A stretch of DNA of 64,000 nucleotides from DYJK01 sp040755055 (GTDB taxonomy: Bacteria; Bacteroidota; Ignavibacteria; Ignavibacteriales; Melioribacteraceae). The notes beneath the pieces are model-generated. The model saw nothing but the letters and a program-made list of their open reading frames with translations, was not told the origin of the DNA and searched no databases. The DNA lies in contig JBFMBS010000005.1 of assembly GCA_040755055.1 (NCBI GenBank), positions 1 through 64,000 of the forward strand. Direction: 5' to 3'. How positions within the stretch are numbered: position 1 is the stretch's first letter; the number at the start of each line of letters is the position of its first letter. Shown here one piece after another: positions 17,415-25,912 of this stretch. The position numbers were made by a program, and so were the translations under genes.

Positions 17415-18680
17415 TTATTTGATCAGCAACATTTTCTTAGTCTCCTGATATTCTGACCCCGACAAATCGGGGGAAGAATCTCTTATCTTGAGCGTATAAA
17501 AATATACTCCGCTTGATAGTTGATAGTTGTTAGTGGAAAGTTGATACTTATAATTTCCGGCTTGTTTATGTTCATCGACAAGAATAGCGATTTCTCTGCC
17601 GAGGAGATCATAAACTTTTAACGTCACATAGCTTGCTGCTTGTAGCTCGTAGCTAATAGTTGTGCTTGGATTAAACGGGTTCGGGTAATTCTGAAATAAC
17701 TCGAAGTTCTCCGGTAGAGCGGTTTTATATTCAACACTTGTTGGGTTATTGAATTTTAATGTAACATAAACCGGAAGGTGGTCGGATGCCGAGATCAAAG
17801 AATCTGCAAGCGTTTTCCCAAAAGAGTTGCTGCCTACATTAATCGCCGTGTTAAAATGATTTCCATCGTTGCCCACAATTTTATATGAACTGTTAACATA
17901 TTCAACTCCGTTCGGATCTTTTACAGCTTGCGAAATCAAAATCATATCAAAGCGAACGGTTAAATTTTGTGCATACATTGTATGCGTATATGCGAAAGAG
18001 GGATTGTTTTCCCACTGCCCCAACGCGTTCAGAGGATCATAAACATATCCGGTGGTTGTTTGATCAAACAATTTTACTATGCCCGGCTCGGATCCGTTCA
18101 AGGAATTTAAATCACCCAGTATAAGAAAATCGGCGTCTGCCCGTAGCTGTGAGGTTCTATTTCTTAAAATAGCAATTTCGTTATTTCTTTTTTGAATATT
18201 ATCATCGTTGTTGCCGCTGAAACTGTTGGCTTTTAAGTGCAATGAAAAAATTCTTAGCGTATCGTTTGTTCCTTTATGAATAAGCACAAATTCGTTAAAA
18301 GGACGCGTGTATGCTGTTGTTGGGTGTACTCGATTCTCCACGAAAGTAAAAACCGATTCTTTATAGAATAAGGCACTATTCATGTTATCGGATTGTATAA
18401 AATTGCCGGAAAGATATTTGTTTTCCAGGACGTACTGAAGCAGTTGATCTACCGATTCCTGGTAGAGGACTTCTTGGCAGACTAATATATCCGGGTTAAC
18501 ATAATCGACAACATATTTCAGCGCCGGGTTATCCCAGTCCAAATTATTCGGGGGTGTATTGTAGTTTGAATACTCATGGATATTCCACGTCATCACTTTA
18601 ACGTTTTGCTGTGAATAAATGGAAACAGCTGTAAATAACATTAAAACTATTAATATGCTCTTTTTCATTGTAATACCCAT
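17415..18680 (-). CDS. Secreted endonuclease/exonuclease/phosphatase-family protein with T9SS domain
   Basis: 421 aa. Signal peptide near the start (KKSILIVLMLFTAVSIYSQ). The EEP fold shows VMTWNIHEY, PDILVCQEV, ADFLILGDLNS (catalytic Asp/Asn) and SASDHLPVYVTL (catalytic SDH), all key motifs present. A C-terminal type IX sorting domain follows, with NYPNPFNPSTTISYEL and a final ETKKMLLIK. Likely an extracellular nuclease or phosphodiesterase. An in-frame ATG four codons in (about 18668) is an alternative start. Confidence 0.88.
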   Translation of the reverse strand: MGITMKKSILIVLMLFTAVSIYSQQNVKVMTWNIHEYSNYNTPPNNLDWDNPALKYVVDYVNPDILVCQEVLYQESVDQLLQYVLENKYLSGNFIQSDNMNSALFYKESVFTFVENRVHPTTAYTRPFNEFVLIHKGTNDTLRIFSLHLKANSFSGNNDDNIQKRNNEIAILRNRTSQLRADADFLILGDLNSLNGSEPGIVKLFDQTTTGYVYDPLNALGQWENNPSFAYTHTMYAQNLTVRFDMILISQAVKDPNGVEYVNSSYKIVGNDGNHFNTAINVGSNSFGKTLADSLISASDHLPVYVTLKFNNPTSVEYKTALPENFELFQNYPNPFNPSTTISYELQAASYVTLKVYDLLGREIAILVDEHKQAGNYKYQLSTNNYQLSSGVYFYTLKIRDSSPDLSGSEYQETKKMLLIK

Positions 18681-18790
18681 GATTGATAATTATGGTGATT
18701 AAATCTAATAAACATTTTCATATTTTTTCATTAAAGAATTTTTAAGTTCTAATTGCTGTAACTTTTTACTGATAACTCCATCAAACAAAC

Positions 18791-19378
18791 ATGAAAAAAT
18801 TAATTTTTATTCTTTCCCTAATAGTTGTCGTTTACTCTTGCGGAGAGAAATTCGATACGATTGAAGATTTGAGCGAGGAGAAATACAATCTCATCGATCA
18901 AAACAATGCAAGTGTAAACTTCCCTCAAATAGTACGCGGCAAAATAGCGGTAGTTGGTTATATTTTCACAAACTGCCCTGATATTTGCCCCCTCACGACA
19001 AACAACATGCGTTTAATCCAGGAAAGATTGAAAGAAGAAAAAGTAAAGGATGTAGAATTTGTTTCGATAAGTTTTGATCCTCTTGTTGATAAACCGGAAG
19101 TACTTAGAAAGTTTGCAGAGATACGAAACCTCAATTTAGGCAACTGGACATTTTTGACCGGCGAGAAAAACGTAATCGACTCACTTATGAAAAAAGCGCA
19201 AATTTTTGCGATCCCGGGCGACTCCACTCTCTTTCCGAATGGAGAAAAAATTATTTACTATATACACACAGACCGGATACAAATTATGGATGTTGACGGT
19301 AAGATTAGAAAAAATTATCCGGGCAGCACAATCAATGTTAATGAAATTGTAGAAGACATTAAATCACTCGTAGATTAA
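18791..19378 (+). CDS. SCO1/SenC-family copper chaperone lipoprotein
   Basis: 195 aa. Lipoprotein signal with VVYSCGEK (Cys17). Thioredoxin-like fold with the copper-binding CPDIC motif (Cys62 and Cys66) and the distal His of YIHTD (His159), the three SCO ligands. SCO proteins deliver copper to the CuA site of cytochrome c oxidase or act as thiol-disulfide reductases. Gene order with the downstream PCuAC gene supports CuA assembly. A TGTAAC at 18757 followed after 16 bp by CATCAA is a weak ECF-like promoter. Confidence 0.93.
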   Translation: MKKLIFILSLIVVVYSCGEKFDTIEDLSEEKYNLIDQNNASVNFPQIVRGKIAVVGYIFTNCPDICPLTTNNMRLIQERLKEEKVKDVEFVSISFDPLVDKPEVLRKFAEIRNLNLGNWTFLTGEKNVIDSLMKKAQIFAIPGDSTLFPNGEKIIYYIHTDRIQIMDVDGKIRKNYPGSTINVNEIVEDIKSLVD

Positions 19379-19404
19379 TGTTATAAAAAGTATATGGAGT
19401 TAAA

Positions 19405-19875
19405 ATGAAATACAAAATATTTGCAACAGCAACAATTCTCTTGTTAGTAAATTTGTCGTCGGTTTATTCCCAGGAAAAGGGGCAGCCAAAATCCAAAATT
19501 CAAATTCATGATCCTTGGATTCGTCCGGCAGCAGAAGGTTCCAATACCGCTCTTTTTTTCGTGGTCGAGAACAAAAGTGATAAACCCGATACGATTTACG
19601 CGGCAGAATCTACTTTGTCCGAAGTTGTTGAAGTCCACGAGATGTTCAAAAAAGGAGATATGATGGGTATGCACGAAGTAGAGTTCGTTGCCGTGCCGGC
19701 ACATTCTAAGGTGGAATTTAAGCCTAGGGATATTCACGTAATGCTGATAAAAACTAAAAAGGATATAAAACTTGGCGAAGAGGGAGAAGCCGTTCTATTA
19801 TTTAAAAATGCCGGGGCAATTAAAGTTAAAGCAACCGTTCGCGATATGCCAAAAATGAATGGGATGAAACATTGA
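19405..19875 (+). CDS. Periplasmic copper chaperone PCuAC
   Basis: 156 aa with signal peptide (cleavage near SVYSQ). The copper motif H-x10-M-x21-H-x-M fits exactly: His78, Met89, His111, Met113. PCuAC (formerly DUF461) holds Cu(I) and works with SCO in metallating cytochrome oxidase. It lies 26 bp after the SCO gene, so the two are probably one operon. Extra methionines (KKGDMMGM) may add copper sites. Confidence 0.94.
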   Translation: MKYKIFATATILLLVNLSSVYSQEKGQPKSKIQIHDPWIRPAAEGSNTALFFVVENKSDKPDTIYAAESTLSEVVEVHEMFKKGDMMGMHEVEFVAVPAHSKVEFKPRDIHVMLIKTKKDIKLGEEGEAVLLFKNAGAIKVKATVRDMPKMNGMKH

Positions 19876-20058
19876 TTTTTTCGCGACATGGATAAAATAA
19901 TTTCCTTTCTTTGTGTGGCTCGGTGACTCTCTGTGATATGAAAAGTCACTAGAGATTTACCAAGAAGAAGTTAAATCGAAAGAATAAATTTTATTTTGTT
20001 CGTAAGATATATTTTTGCATAGAGTTTTTCTGTTGTTTGACCGATATTAAGTTGTGTA

Positions 20059-21018
20059 TTGAATAATCTTAACATAAAAGTGAAAACGAAAGGATTGTAT
20101 CACGGCAGTTCGATAAAATTTATTCTAATCATCTGCATCTTATATGTAAATATTTTTGGACAAACAGAAGCAGACCCGGTAAGCATACTGCCGGATGAAT
20201 TAAACGGTTGGACGAGATCATCTTCCGACAGAGTTTTTGACAACAAAACTTTATACGATTACATTGATGGCGGAGCCGAACTCTATCTTAGCTTTGGCTT
20301 TTCAAAAGTTTTTAACAGAATTTATTCTCACCCGGACCAACCCGATATACGCATAGATATTTTTTACATGAATACTTCATATGATGCCTTCGGTGTTTTT
20401 TCATTGAGCAGCGGAAAGATCGAACATGATTACGGTAATCAATCAGAAACAACTTCCGGTGCAATTCTATTCTGGAAAGACAATTATTATGTTTTCATTT
20501 CGAGCATGGGCGAAACTGATGAATCTGCAAAGACAATAAAATTATTAGCCGGGTTAATCGACAAATCAATTTCTCAAAAGGGTATTCTCCCGGCAATTCT
20601 TAATTATCTTCCCGAAGAAAAGTTAGACAGAGAAAGCATCCGTTACTTCCGTCATTATATCTGGCTTAATTCCCACAGTTTTATTTCGAACGAGAACATA
20701 TTAAACATTGATCAAAGTACGCATTGTGTGTTTGCGAAGTATTACCGGGAAAAGGAAAAAGGTTTGCTGCTTCTTATTGAATATCCCGACAACGATCGAG
20801 CTTTAATCGGCAAAGAAAAATTCATTCAGAATTATAATTCCAGACTTGCTTCGTCATCGGTTGTAAAGTTAGAGAATGGAAAATTCATTGGGATAGAATT
20901 GTTCGATAACTTATTGGCTGTTTTGTTCAATGTGCCGGCGGAAAAAGATGTAAGACAGATATTTCAAATGATTCGTGAAAGAAAGAACAACAAAAACTTG
21001 AATACAAATCATAGATAG
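20059..21018 (+). CDS. DUF6599-like periplasmic protein
   Basis: 319 aa. The start is unsure: TTG 20059 or GTG 20080, no ATG available. A hydrophobic signal segment (IKFILIICILYVNIFGQ) precedes LPDELNGWTRS...LYDYIDGGAELYLSFGF, a hallmark of the DUF6599 family. No catalytic motif is evident. It lies 36 bp before a Tat-type DUF362 gene; the two families are often neighbours, which suggests a shared, still unknown periplasmic process. Confidence 0.7.
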   Translation: MNNLNIKVKTKGLYHGSSIKFILIICILYVNIFGQTEADPVSILPDELNGWTRSSSDRVFDNKTLYDYIDGGAELYLSFGFSKVFNRIYSHPDQPDIRIDIFYMNTSYDAFGVFSLSSGKIEHDYGNQSETTSGAILFWKDNYYVFISSMGETDESAKTIKLLAGLIDKSISQKGILPAILNYLPEEKLDRESIRYFRHYIWLNSHSFISNENILNIDQSTHCVFAKYYREKEKGLLLLIEYPDNDRALIGKEKFIQNYNSRLASSSVVKLENGKFIGIELFDNLLAVLFNVPAEKDVRQIFQMIRERKNNKNLNTNHR

Positions 21019-21054
21019 TTGAAGATAATAGATTAAAAATTATGAGGGGGTATT

Positions 21055-21945
21055 ATGTCTAAAAGGAAACTTTCGCGAAGAGAATTCATTTCTGCCGGCG
21101 CTATTACAACAGCCGGGATGTTATTGTTCGGTCAATCAAAATTCTTGTTGGGTCAATCGAACACAAAGACACGTGTAATTTTAATTAGAAATCAAAAAGT
21201 TGTTGATGCAAAAGGAAAAGTAAATTCCGAAGTAATTCAAAAAATGCTTGATGATGCGGTAACAAAACTGTTTGATATTGATGACCCGGTAAAAGCTTGG
21301 AAAAAAATTATTAAACCGGAAGATATTGTAGGCATTAAAACAAATGTTTGGAATTATTTAAGAACTCCACAAGAACTTGAACAAGCTATAAAAAGTCGTG
21401 TGATGAACTGTGGTGTATCCGACAAGAATATCAGTATTGATGACCGTGGTATTTTAGATAACCCGGTATTCAAAAAAGCCACGGCGTTAATTAACACGAG
21501 GCCGATGCGGACACATTATTGGTCCGGAGTTGGTTCCCTTCTCAAGAATTATATCATGTTTGCTGAAGAACCATCCGATTACCACGACGATTCATGTGCG
21601 GATTTAGCTGCTATCTGGAAGCTTCCCCACGTTAAAGGTAAAACACGCTTGAATGTTTTAGTTATGCTTACACCGCTCTTTCACAGCGTAGGACCGCATG
21701 GATACAGCGCCGAATATACCTGGCAGTATAAAGGTTTAATTGTTGGAACCGATCCCGTTGCATGCGATGCTGTTGGACTAAGGATTATTGAAGCCAAACG
21801 AAAAGAATATTTTAAGGAAGACCGTCCGCTGAATCCACCGGCAAAACATATTGCTCTTGCCGATACGCGCCATCACCTTGGTACTGCCGATTTAAATAAG
21901 ATAGAATTGATTAAGCTTGGTTGGAATGAACAGATTTTGATTTGA
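21055..21945 (+). CDS. DUF362-family protein with Tat signal
   Basis: 296 aa. The N-terminus SRREFISAGAITTAGMLLFG is a twin-arginine signal, so the protein is exported folded. The DUF362 core includes DIVGIKTNVWN and a VGTDPVACDAVGLRII stretch. DUF362 proteins often carry ferredoxin domains, but no CxxCxxC cluster is present here. Function unknown. Good ribosome site (GAGGGGG) before the ATG. Confidence 0.78.
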   Translation: MSKRKLSRREFISAGAITTAGMLLFGQSKFLLGQSNTKTRVILIRNQKVVDAKGKVNSEVIQKMLDDAVTKLFDIDDPVKAWKKIIKPEDIVGIKTNVWNYLRTPQELEQAIKSRVMNCGVSDKNISIDDRGILDNPVFKKATALINTRPMRTHYWSGVGSLLKNYIMFAEEPSDYHDDSCADLAAIWKLPHVKGKTRLNVLVMLTPLFHSVGPHGYSAEYTWQYKGLIVGTDPVACDAVGLRIIEAKRKEYFKEDRPLNPPAKHIALADTRHHLGTADLNKIELIKLGWNEQILI

Positions 21946-21957
21946 AAAAAAATAATA

Positions 21958-22036
21958 GAACGCGGATGACGCGGATAGAACAGATTATCACGGATTTTAT
22001 CCGCGATGATCCGCCGAATCAGTGTCATCAGCGTTC
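21958..22036. repeat. 79-bp inverted-repeat element between convergent genes
   Basis: Outer arms GAACGC-G-GATGAC (21958-21970) and GTCATC-A-GCGTTC (22024-22036) pair. Inside are GCGG/CCGC and a CGGAT-TTT-ATCCG hairpin (21991-22003). GCGGAT is repeated several times. It may act as a bidirectional terminator and has the look of a genome-wide repeat. Confidence 0.65.
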
Positions 22037-22046
22037 CATTTCTTTT

Positions 22047-23255
22047 TTATTTCACTTCAATTAATCCTTTCACGGCGTCTTTGTGAACCATAAAGTCCAT
22101 CATCTTTAGTTTGATATAATCTTCCGTGAAGAAATAATATCCTTTCGGCTCGGTGTTGTGTGCGCTCGATCCGGAATCTTTTATCAAATACCAATCTTTG
22201 CCGCTTTCTTCTTTGTAACCGACAAGATGAATGCCGTGATCGTCTGTTGTGGTGCCGTTAGTAAATCTGAATTGACGTGCGTTCTCATCAATATATTCCG
22301 ATGGAATATCAAACGGCGGAATCATGAAAACTTTTTTGTCTGCATCTTTGCCCGGCTCGCTGACATCGCCGCCGATGCTAACCGTAAATCCTTTGCGTAC
22401 TGCGTTCTTCAATATTTTCATAAATGTATCAAGCGGAACGTTGTAATAATCTTTGCTATGCCACCAATTATCGGGTACTTCGTATTCAACTTGTTCACCG
22501 TAGGGTTGCTGCATATATGAAAGCACGTCAACATAATCATCCGGATTCAGTTTGAGATAATCGGTTAGATATTCTCTGGGCGAATATTCTTTTCCTTCAA
22601 CGGCAAATTTTTCAGGAGGAACGCCGAGATAATGATTCATAATGGCTTTCACTGTTTTGATCGCTTCGTCTTCGTTCCAAGCGTTTGTTGTTTTCAAATT
22701 ATCGAGGTATGATTTTATTTCTTCAAACATTTTTGCGTGATCGTGAAATTTCTGATCCGGTTTTAATCCGTTGTAAACATCAAGCGGCATACATCCGTAA
22801 ATTTTCCAATTGCGTGTTACTGCGTTTGCCTCGGATCCTTCAGCAACGGCAGAGTTTCCCCTTTCCTTGATAAATCTTTTTACGCGTTCAATGTATTCAC
22901 AGTAAGTTGTAAATGCTTCGGAGATTCGGACTTTCTTTCCATTTAAACGGTAAACCTCCGATTCCATGAACGAAGTTGTCGAAAAATTCCAGCATGTGTT
23001 GGTGTTGCCTTGCGATACCGGCGGATTGTGCCATGCATACTTGAACTCATCGAGATTTTTCGGCGCTTCAAAATTTGTGAGATCAACTTTAAAAGCTTTT
23101 TTCTTCGGTGTTTCTTTCTTGTTGAATTCGTTAACCGATTTTTGAATTTCATCCCAGAAACCTTTTTGCGGTTCAACAAAAATTCCTTTGTCTTGCGGTA
23201 GAATTATTGCCGGAAGAAAAATCATTACAGTGAAAAGGAGAACGAGTTTTTTCAT
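22047..23255 (-). CDS. C1-family (papain-like) peptidase, Asp-variant
   Basis: 402 aa with signal peptide (MKKLVLLFTVMIFLPAIILPQ). The catalytic Cys88 is in NTNTCWNFSTTSF and the His in TTDDHGIHLVGY. The position that normally holds the catalytic Asn (NSWG) reads IKDSGSS, so Asp replaces Asn. The layout follows bleomycin-hydrolase/aminopeptidase C relatives of Bacteroidota. A paralogue with an intact NSWG motif is encoded at 44884-46053; both share the LGVPPxxF...Y(S/T)P central block and a VHK(D/N)AV C-terminus. Secreted or periplasmic. Confidence 0.88.
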   Translation of the reverse strand: MKKLVLLFTVMIFLPAIILPQDKGIFVEPQKGFWDEIQKSVNEFNKKETPKKKAFKVDLTNFEAPKNLDEFKYAWHNPPVSQGNTNTCWNFSTTSFMESEVYRLNGKKVRISEAFTTYCEYIERVKRFIKERGNSAVAEGSEANAVTRNWKIYGCMPLDVYNGLKPDQKFHDHAKMFEEIKSYLDNLKTTNAWNEDEAIKTVKAIMNHYLGVPPEKFAVEGKEYSPREYLTDYLKLNPDDYVDVLSYMQQPYGEQVEYEVPDNWWHSKDYYNVPLDTFMKILKNAVRKGFTVSIGGDVSEPGKDADKKVFMIPPFDIPSEYIDENARQFRFTNGTTTDDHGIHLVGYKEESGKDWYLIKDSGSSAHNTEPKGYYFFTEDYIKLKMMDFMVHKDAVKGLIEVK

Positions 23256-23426
23256 TTAACCCCCTTAGAGTTATTAAATATTGTTGCCCTAAAAATAGAC
23301 TTGTTCAGCTAAAAAAGTAAAAAGTTTTTAGTTCATGATAAAAGAAGTTGTTTTCAGAAATCATTTGGGTTGCTTTTTATTCTTCAAATGTTTTACCTTT
23401 GCCATACAAAAAGACAAAAGGTCATG

Positions 23427-23502
23427 TTTAAAGGTCTCACAAATATTTGTCGTAAAATTTTCTTGATGTGTATGCATCGAGCATGTGAGGAAGACCTTTA
23501 AA
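23427..23502 (+). promoter_or_regulatory. Candidate riboswitch-like leader RNA upstream of the MetZ-type gene
   Basis: TTTAAAGGTCT (23427-23437) pairs with AGACCTTTAAA (23492-23502), extended by CACA/TGTG, to form a long closing stem P1. Inside are a short ACAA/TTGT hairpin (23439-23450) and CTTGATG/CATCGAG (23462-23468 / 23475-23481) with a 6-nt loop, giving a three-way-junction shape. The 3' strand of P1 is also complementary to the 5' strand of the terminator at 23527, as in ligand-controlled expression platforms. It does not match the SAM-I motif I know. Ligand and family unknown. Confidence 0.5.
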
Positions 23503-23526
23503 TAATTTGAAAATAATTTCAACACG

Positions 23527-23565
23527 AAAAAGGTCTTTCAAAGTTTTGGAAGACCTTTTTTGTTA
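23527..23565 (+). terminator. Leader terminator (attenuator) before the MetZ-type gene
   Basis: AAAAAGGTCTT (23527-23537) and AAGACCTTTTT (23550-23560) form an 11-bp stem with a 12-nt loop and end in a T-run. It lies 20-25 bp before the ribosome site of the downstream ATG (23585), not after a gene, so it most likely controls that gene by attenuation. Confidence 0.75.
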
Positions 23566-23584
23566 TTATCAAGCGGAAGGAAAA

Positions 23585-24754
23585 ATGAAACACAAAGAGA
23601 CGAAATCAATTAGAATACAATCGGAAAGATCGCAAAGCCGCGAACATTCAGTCCCGATTTTTATGACGTCGAGTTTTGTCTTCGACAACGCGGAACACGG
23701 AAGAGAATTATTCGCAGATGAAATTCCCGGCAACATTTACTCCCGGTTTTCGAATCCAAACACATCGGAGTTTATCGAAAAGATGGCTTTGCTGGAAAAT
23801 TGCGAAGACGGTTTTGCATTTGCAAGCGGAATGGCAGCGGTCTTTTCAACTTTTGGCGCGCTGCTTAAATCCGGCGATCATATTCTTGCATCGCGTTCAT
23901 TGTTCGGTTCAACTCATCAAATACTTACAAAGATTCTTCCCAAGTGGGGAATCACTCACACTTATGTTGATTCGGATAAAACGGATACATGGGAAAAAGA
24001 AATTACACCGAACACAAAAATGATTTTTGTTGAAACGCCGTCGAATCCTTCACTCGAAATAATTGATCTCGAATGGCTCGGCAAGCTGAAAGGAAAACAT
24101 AAATTAATTTTAGCGGTCGATAATTGTTTTTCGACGCCGGTAATTCAAACGCCGGCTGATTACGGTGCCGATCTCGTTATTCACTCGGCAACAAAATATA
24201 TTGACGGGCAAGGTCGCGTCATCGGCGGAATTGTGGTCGGCAAAAAAGATTTGATTGCGGAGATCAGATTCTTTGCGCGGCAAACCGGTCCGTCTCTCTC
24301 CCCTTTCAATGCATGGATCTTATCTAAAAGTCTTGAAACACTTTTCTTGCGAGTAGAAAAACATTCGCAGAATGCATTGGAACTTGCAAAGGCATTGAGC
24401 AAAAATTCCGAAATACTTTTTGTGAAGTATCCGTTTCTTCCGACTCACCCGAATTACAAACTTGCAATTAAACAGATGAAACACGGCGGAGGAATTGTAA
24501 CTATTCGCGTGAAAGGCGGATACGACCGCGCGAAAAAATTTATTGATTTGTTGAATATCTGTTCGCTCACGGCAAATCTCGGTGACACCAGAACGATCGT
24601 TACTCATCCGGCTTCGACAACTCATTCCAAACTTACGGAGGAAGAAAGATTGGCGGTTGGAATTTTTCCCGATCTGATTAGAATATCCGTCGGGCTCGAA
24701 AACATCGAAGATATTCTCGACGACATTACTCAAGCACTTGATAATTCCAAATAA
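23585..24754 (+). CDS. metZ: O-succinylhomoserine sulfhydrylase-like PLP enzyme (Cys/Met metabolism family)
   Basis: 389 aa, trans-sulfuration family. PLP-binding Lys204 is in HSATKYIDGQGRVIGG. Other family marks are YSRFSNPNT, FASGMAA, VETPSNP and DNCFSTP. These enzymes form homocysteine from an activated homoserine and sulfide, or act as gamma-synthase/lyase; sequence alone does not settle which, so the symbol is tentative. I chose ATG 23585 after GCGGAAGGAAAA; an upstream start would run back through the terminator. Followed 12 bp later by OsmC and then sulfur-transport genes, which supports a role in sulfur assimilation. Confidence 0.85.
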   Translation: MKHKETKSIRIQSERSQSREHSVPIFMTSSFVFDNAEHGRELFADEIPGNIYSRFSNPNTSEFIEKMALLENCEDGFAFASGMAAVFSTFGALLKSGDHILASRSLFGSTHQILTKILPKWGITHTYVDSDKTDTWEKEITPNTKMIFVETPSNPSLEIIDLEWLGKLKGKHKLILAVDNCFSTPVIQTPADYGADLVIHSATKYIDGQGRVIGGIVVGKKDLIAEIRFFARQTGPSLSPFNAWILSKSLETLFLRVEKHSQNALELAKALSKNSEILFVKYPFLPTHPNYKLAIKQMKHGGGIVTIRVKGGYDRAKKFIDLLNICSLTANLGDTRTIVTHPASTTHSKLTEEERLAVGIFPDLIRISVGLENIEDILDDITQALDNSK

Positions 24755-24766
24755 TTACGGTGAATA

Positions 24767-25189
24767 ATGAAAGTAAACATAAAAAGAGTTGATAAAGATT
24801 TTCACTTTCACGCATTCGGTTCGTCCGGCGTTCCGGTCAATATCGATGCGGCTGAAGCAATCGGCGGGCACAACGCCGGCGCGCGCCCGATGGAACTTGT
24901 TTTAATTGCGCTCGGAACTTGCAGTGCGATTGATATTATTTCGATTCTGCGGAAACAAAAGCAAGAGATCGAAGATTTCGAAATTGAAGTTGACGGCAGC
25001 CGACGCGAAAAAGAAATTCCGGCAATTTTTGAAAGTGCACACATCGAATTCAAATTCAGAGGAAAGCTCGATGACGAAAAAGTAAAAAGAGCCGTTGAGT
25101 TATCGGTAGAAAAATATTGTTCCGTTTATGAAATACTAAAACAAACGGCGAACATTACATATTCATACAAAATTTCAGTTGATGAATAA
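24767..25189 (+). CDS. OsmC-family protein
   Basis: 140 aa. The two conserved redox cysteines are in LIALGTCSAIDIISIL and SVEKYCSVYEIL, with the long central helix and beta sheet of OsmC/Ohr proteins. The family reduces organic hydroperoxides or handles reactive sulfur via the Cys pair. The neighbouring MetZ-type and YeeE genes favour a persulfide or sulfur-related role (inference). Confidence 0.9.
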   Translation: MKVNIKRVDKDFHFHAFGSSGVPVNIDAAEAIGGHNAGARPMELVLIALGTCSAIDIISILRKQKQEIEDFEIEVDGSRREKEIPAIFESAHIEFKFRGKLDDEKVKRAVELSVEKYCSVYEILKQTANITYSYKISVDE

Positions 25190-25224
25190 CTTTAACAAAA
25201 ATTTCTGAAGAGTACTTTAAATTG

Positions 25225-25348
25225 CCACGACCTTTAGGTCGTGGACATAAATAAGAAAAAGGTTTTGACTTTAGTCGCATTTAGAAATTCAATTGTGGCT
25301 AAAGCCAAACTGTTTTTAGATTCATTATCCCCGACATAAATGTCGGGG
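25225..25348. repeat. Composite element of four small palindromes
   Basis: CCACGACCT-TT-AGGTCGTGG (25225-25244), GACT-TT-AGTC (25267-25276), TGGCT-AA-AGCCA (25296-25307) and CCCCGACAT-AA-ATGTCGGGG (25329-25348). The first two have TT centres and the last two AA centres, so the unit is itself arranged head-to-head. It fills most of the gap between osmC and yeeE. No T-run follows the strong stems, so it is a repeat and not an ordinary terminator. Confidence 0.7.
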
Positions 25349-25425
25349 CAAAGGTTAAAAATCAAATTACAATTCTCAATGAATAATGTGGTTTGGAAAT
25401 TTTTGCAAAAAACGAAAGGGAATTT

Positions 25426-25905
25426 ATGGAAAGCATATTTGAAACCTGGCAATGGTACATCGTAGGTCCGTTGATCGGATTGTTCGTACCGCTGCTGTTA
25501 ATTGGCGGCAGCAAACTTTTGGGAATCTCTTCTTCATTCTTTCACATTTGTTCTCTCGCGTTGAACACAAAAAAGTTTTCTGCGTTCGGATATAATGCAG
25601 ATTCCAACCGCTGGAAATTTTATTTCGTTATCGGGATTATGATCGGCGCTTTCATCGCGGAAAAATTTTTGACCACTACCAACACTTCATTTTTGCCCGA
25701 AAGCTATTACTCGTTTAATGGATTTGTATTACTGCTTGCCGGCGGATTTCTTGTGGGCTTCGGAACACGCTATGCAAACGGCTGTACTTCCGGTCACTCA
25801 ATAGCGGGCATATCAACTTTCCAGCTTTCCGGACTGATTGCAACAATTTCGTTTTTTGCCGGCGGACTCATTTACACTTATTTCATTCTACCATTTTTAA
25901 ATTAG
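25426..25905 (+). CDS. YeeE/YedE-family sulfur-compound transporter, N-terminal half
   Basis: About 159 aa with four hydrophobic segments. The signature GFGTRYANGCTSGHSIAG (conserved Cys in the pore) is that of YeeE/YedE (TsuA-type) proteins, which take up thiosulfate or related sulfur compounds. I chose ATG 25426 (MESIFETW) after AAAGGGAATTT. The next gene encodes the matching second half, 7 bp downstream. Confidence 0.88.
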   Translation: MESIFETWQWYIVGPLIGLFVPLLLIGGSKLLGISSSFFHICSLALNTKKFSAFGYNADSNRWKFYFVIGIMIGAFIAEKFLTTTNTSFLPESYYSFNGFVLLLAGGFLVGFGTRYANGCTSGHSIAGISTFQLSGLIATISFFAGGLIYTYFILPFLN

Positions 25906-25912
25906 GTGAATC

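Noticed and set aside
23427..23502. SAM-I riboswitch
   Set aside because: The conserved core sequence and kink-turn expected for SAM-I are not visible, so it is reported only as an unassigned structured leader.
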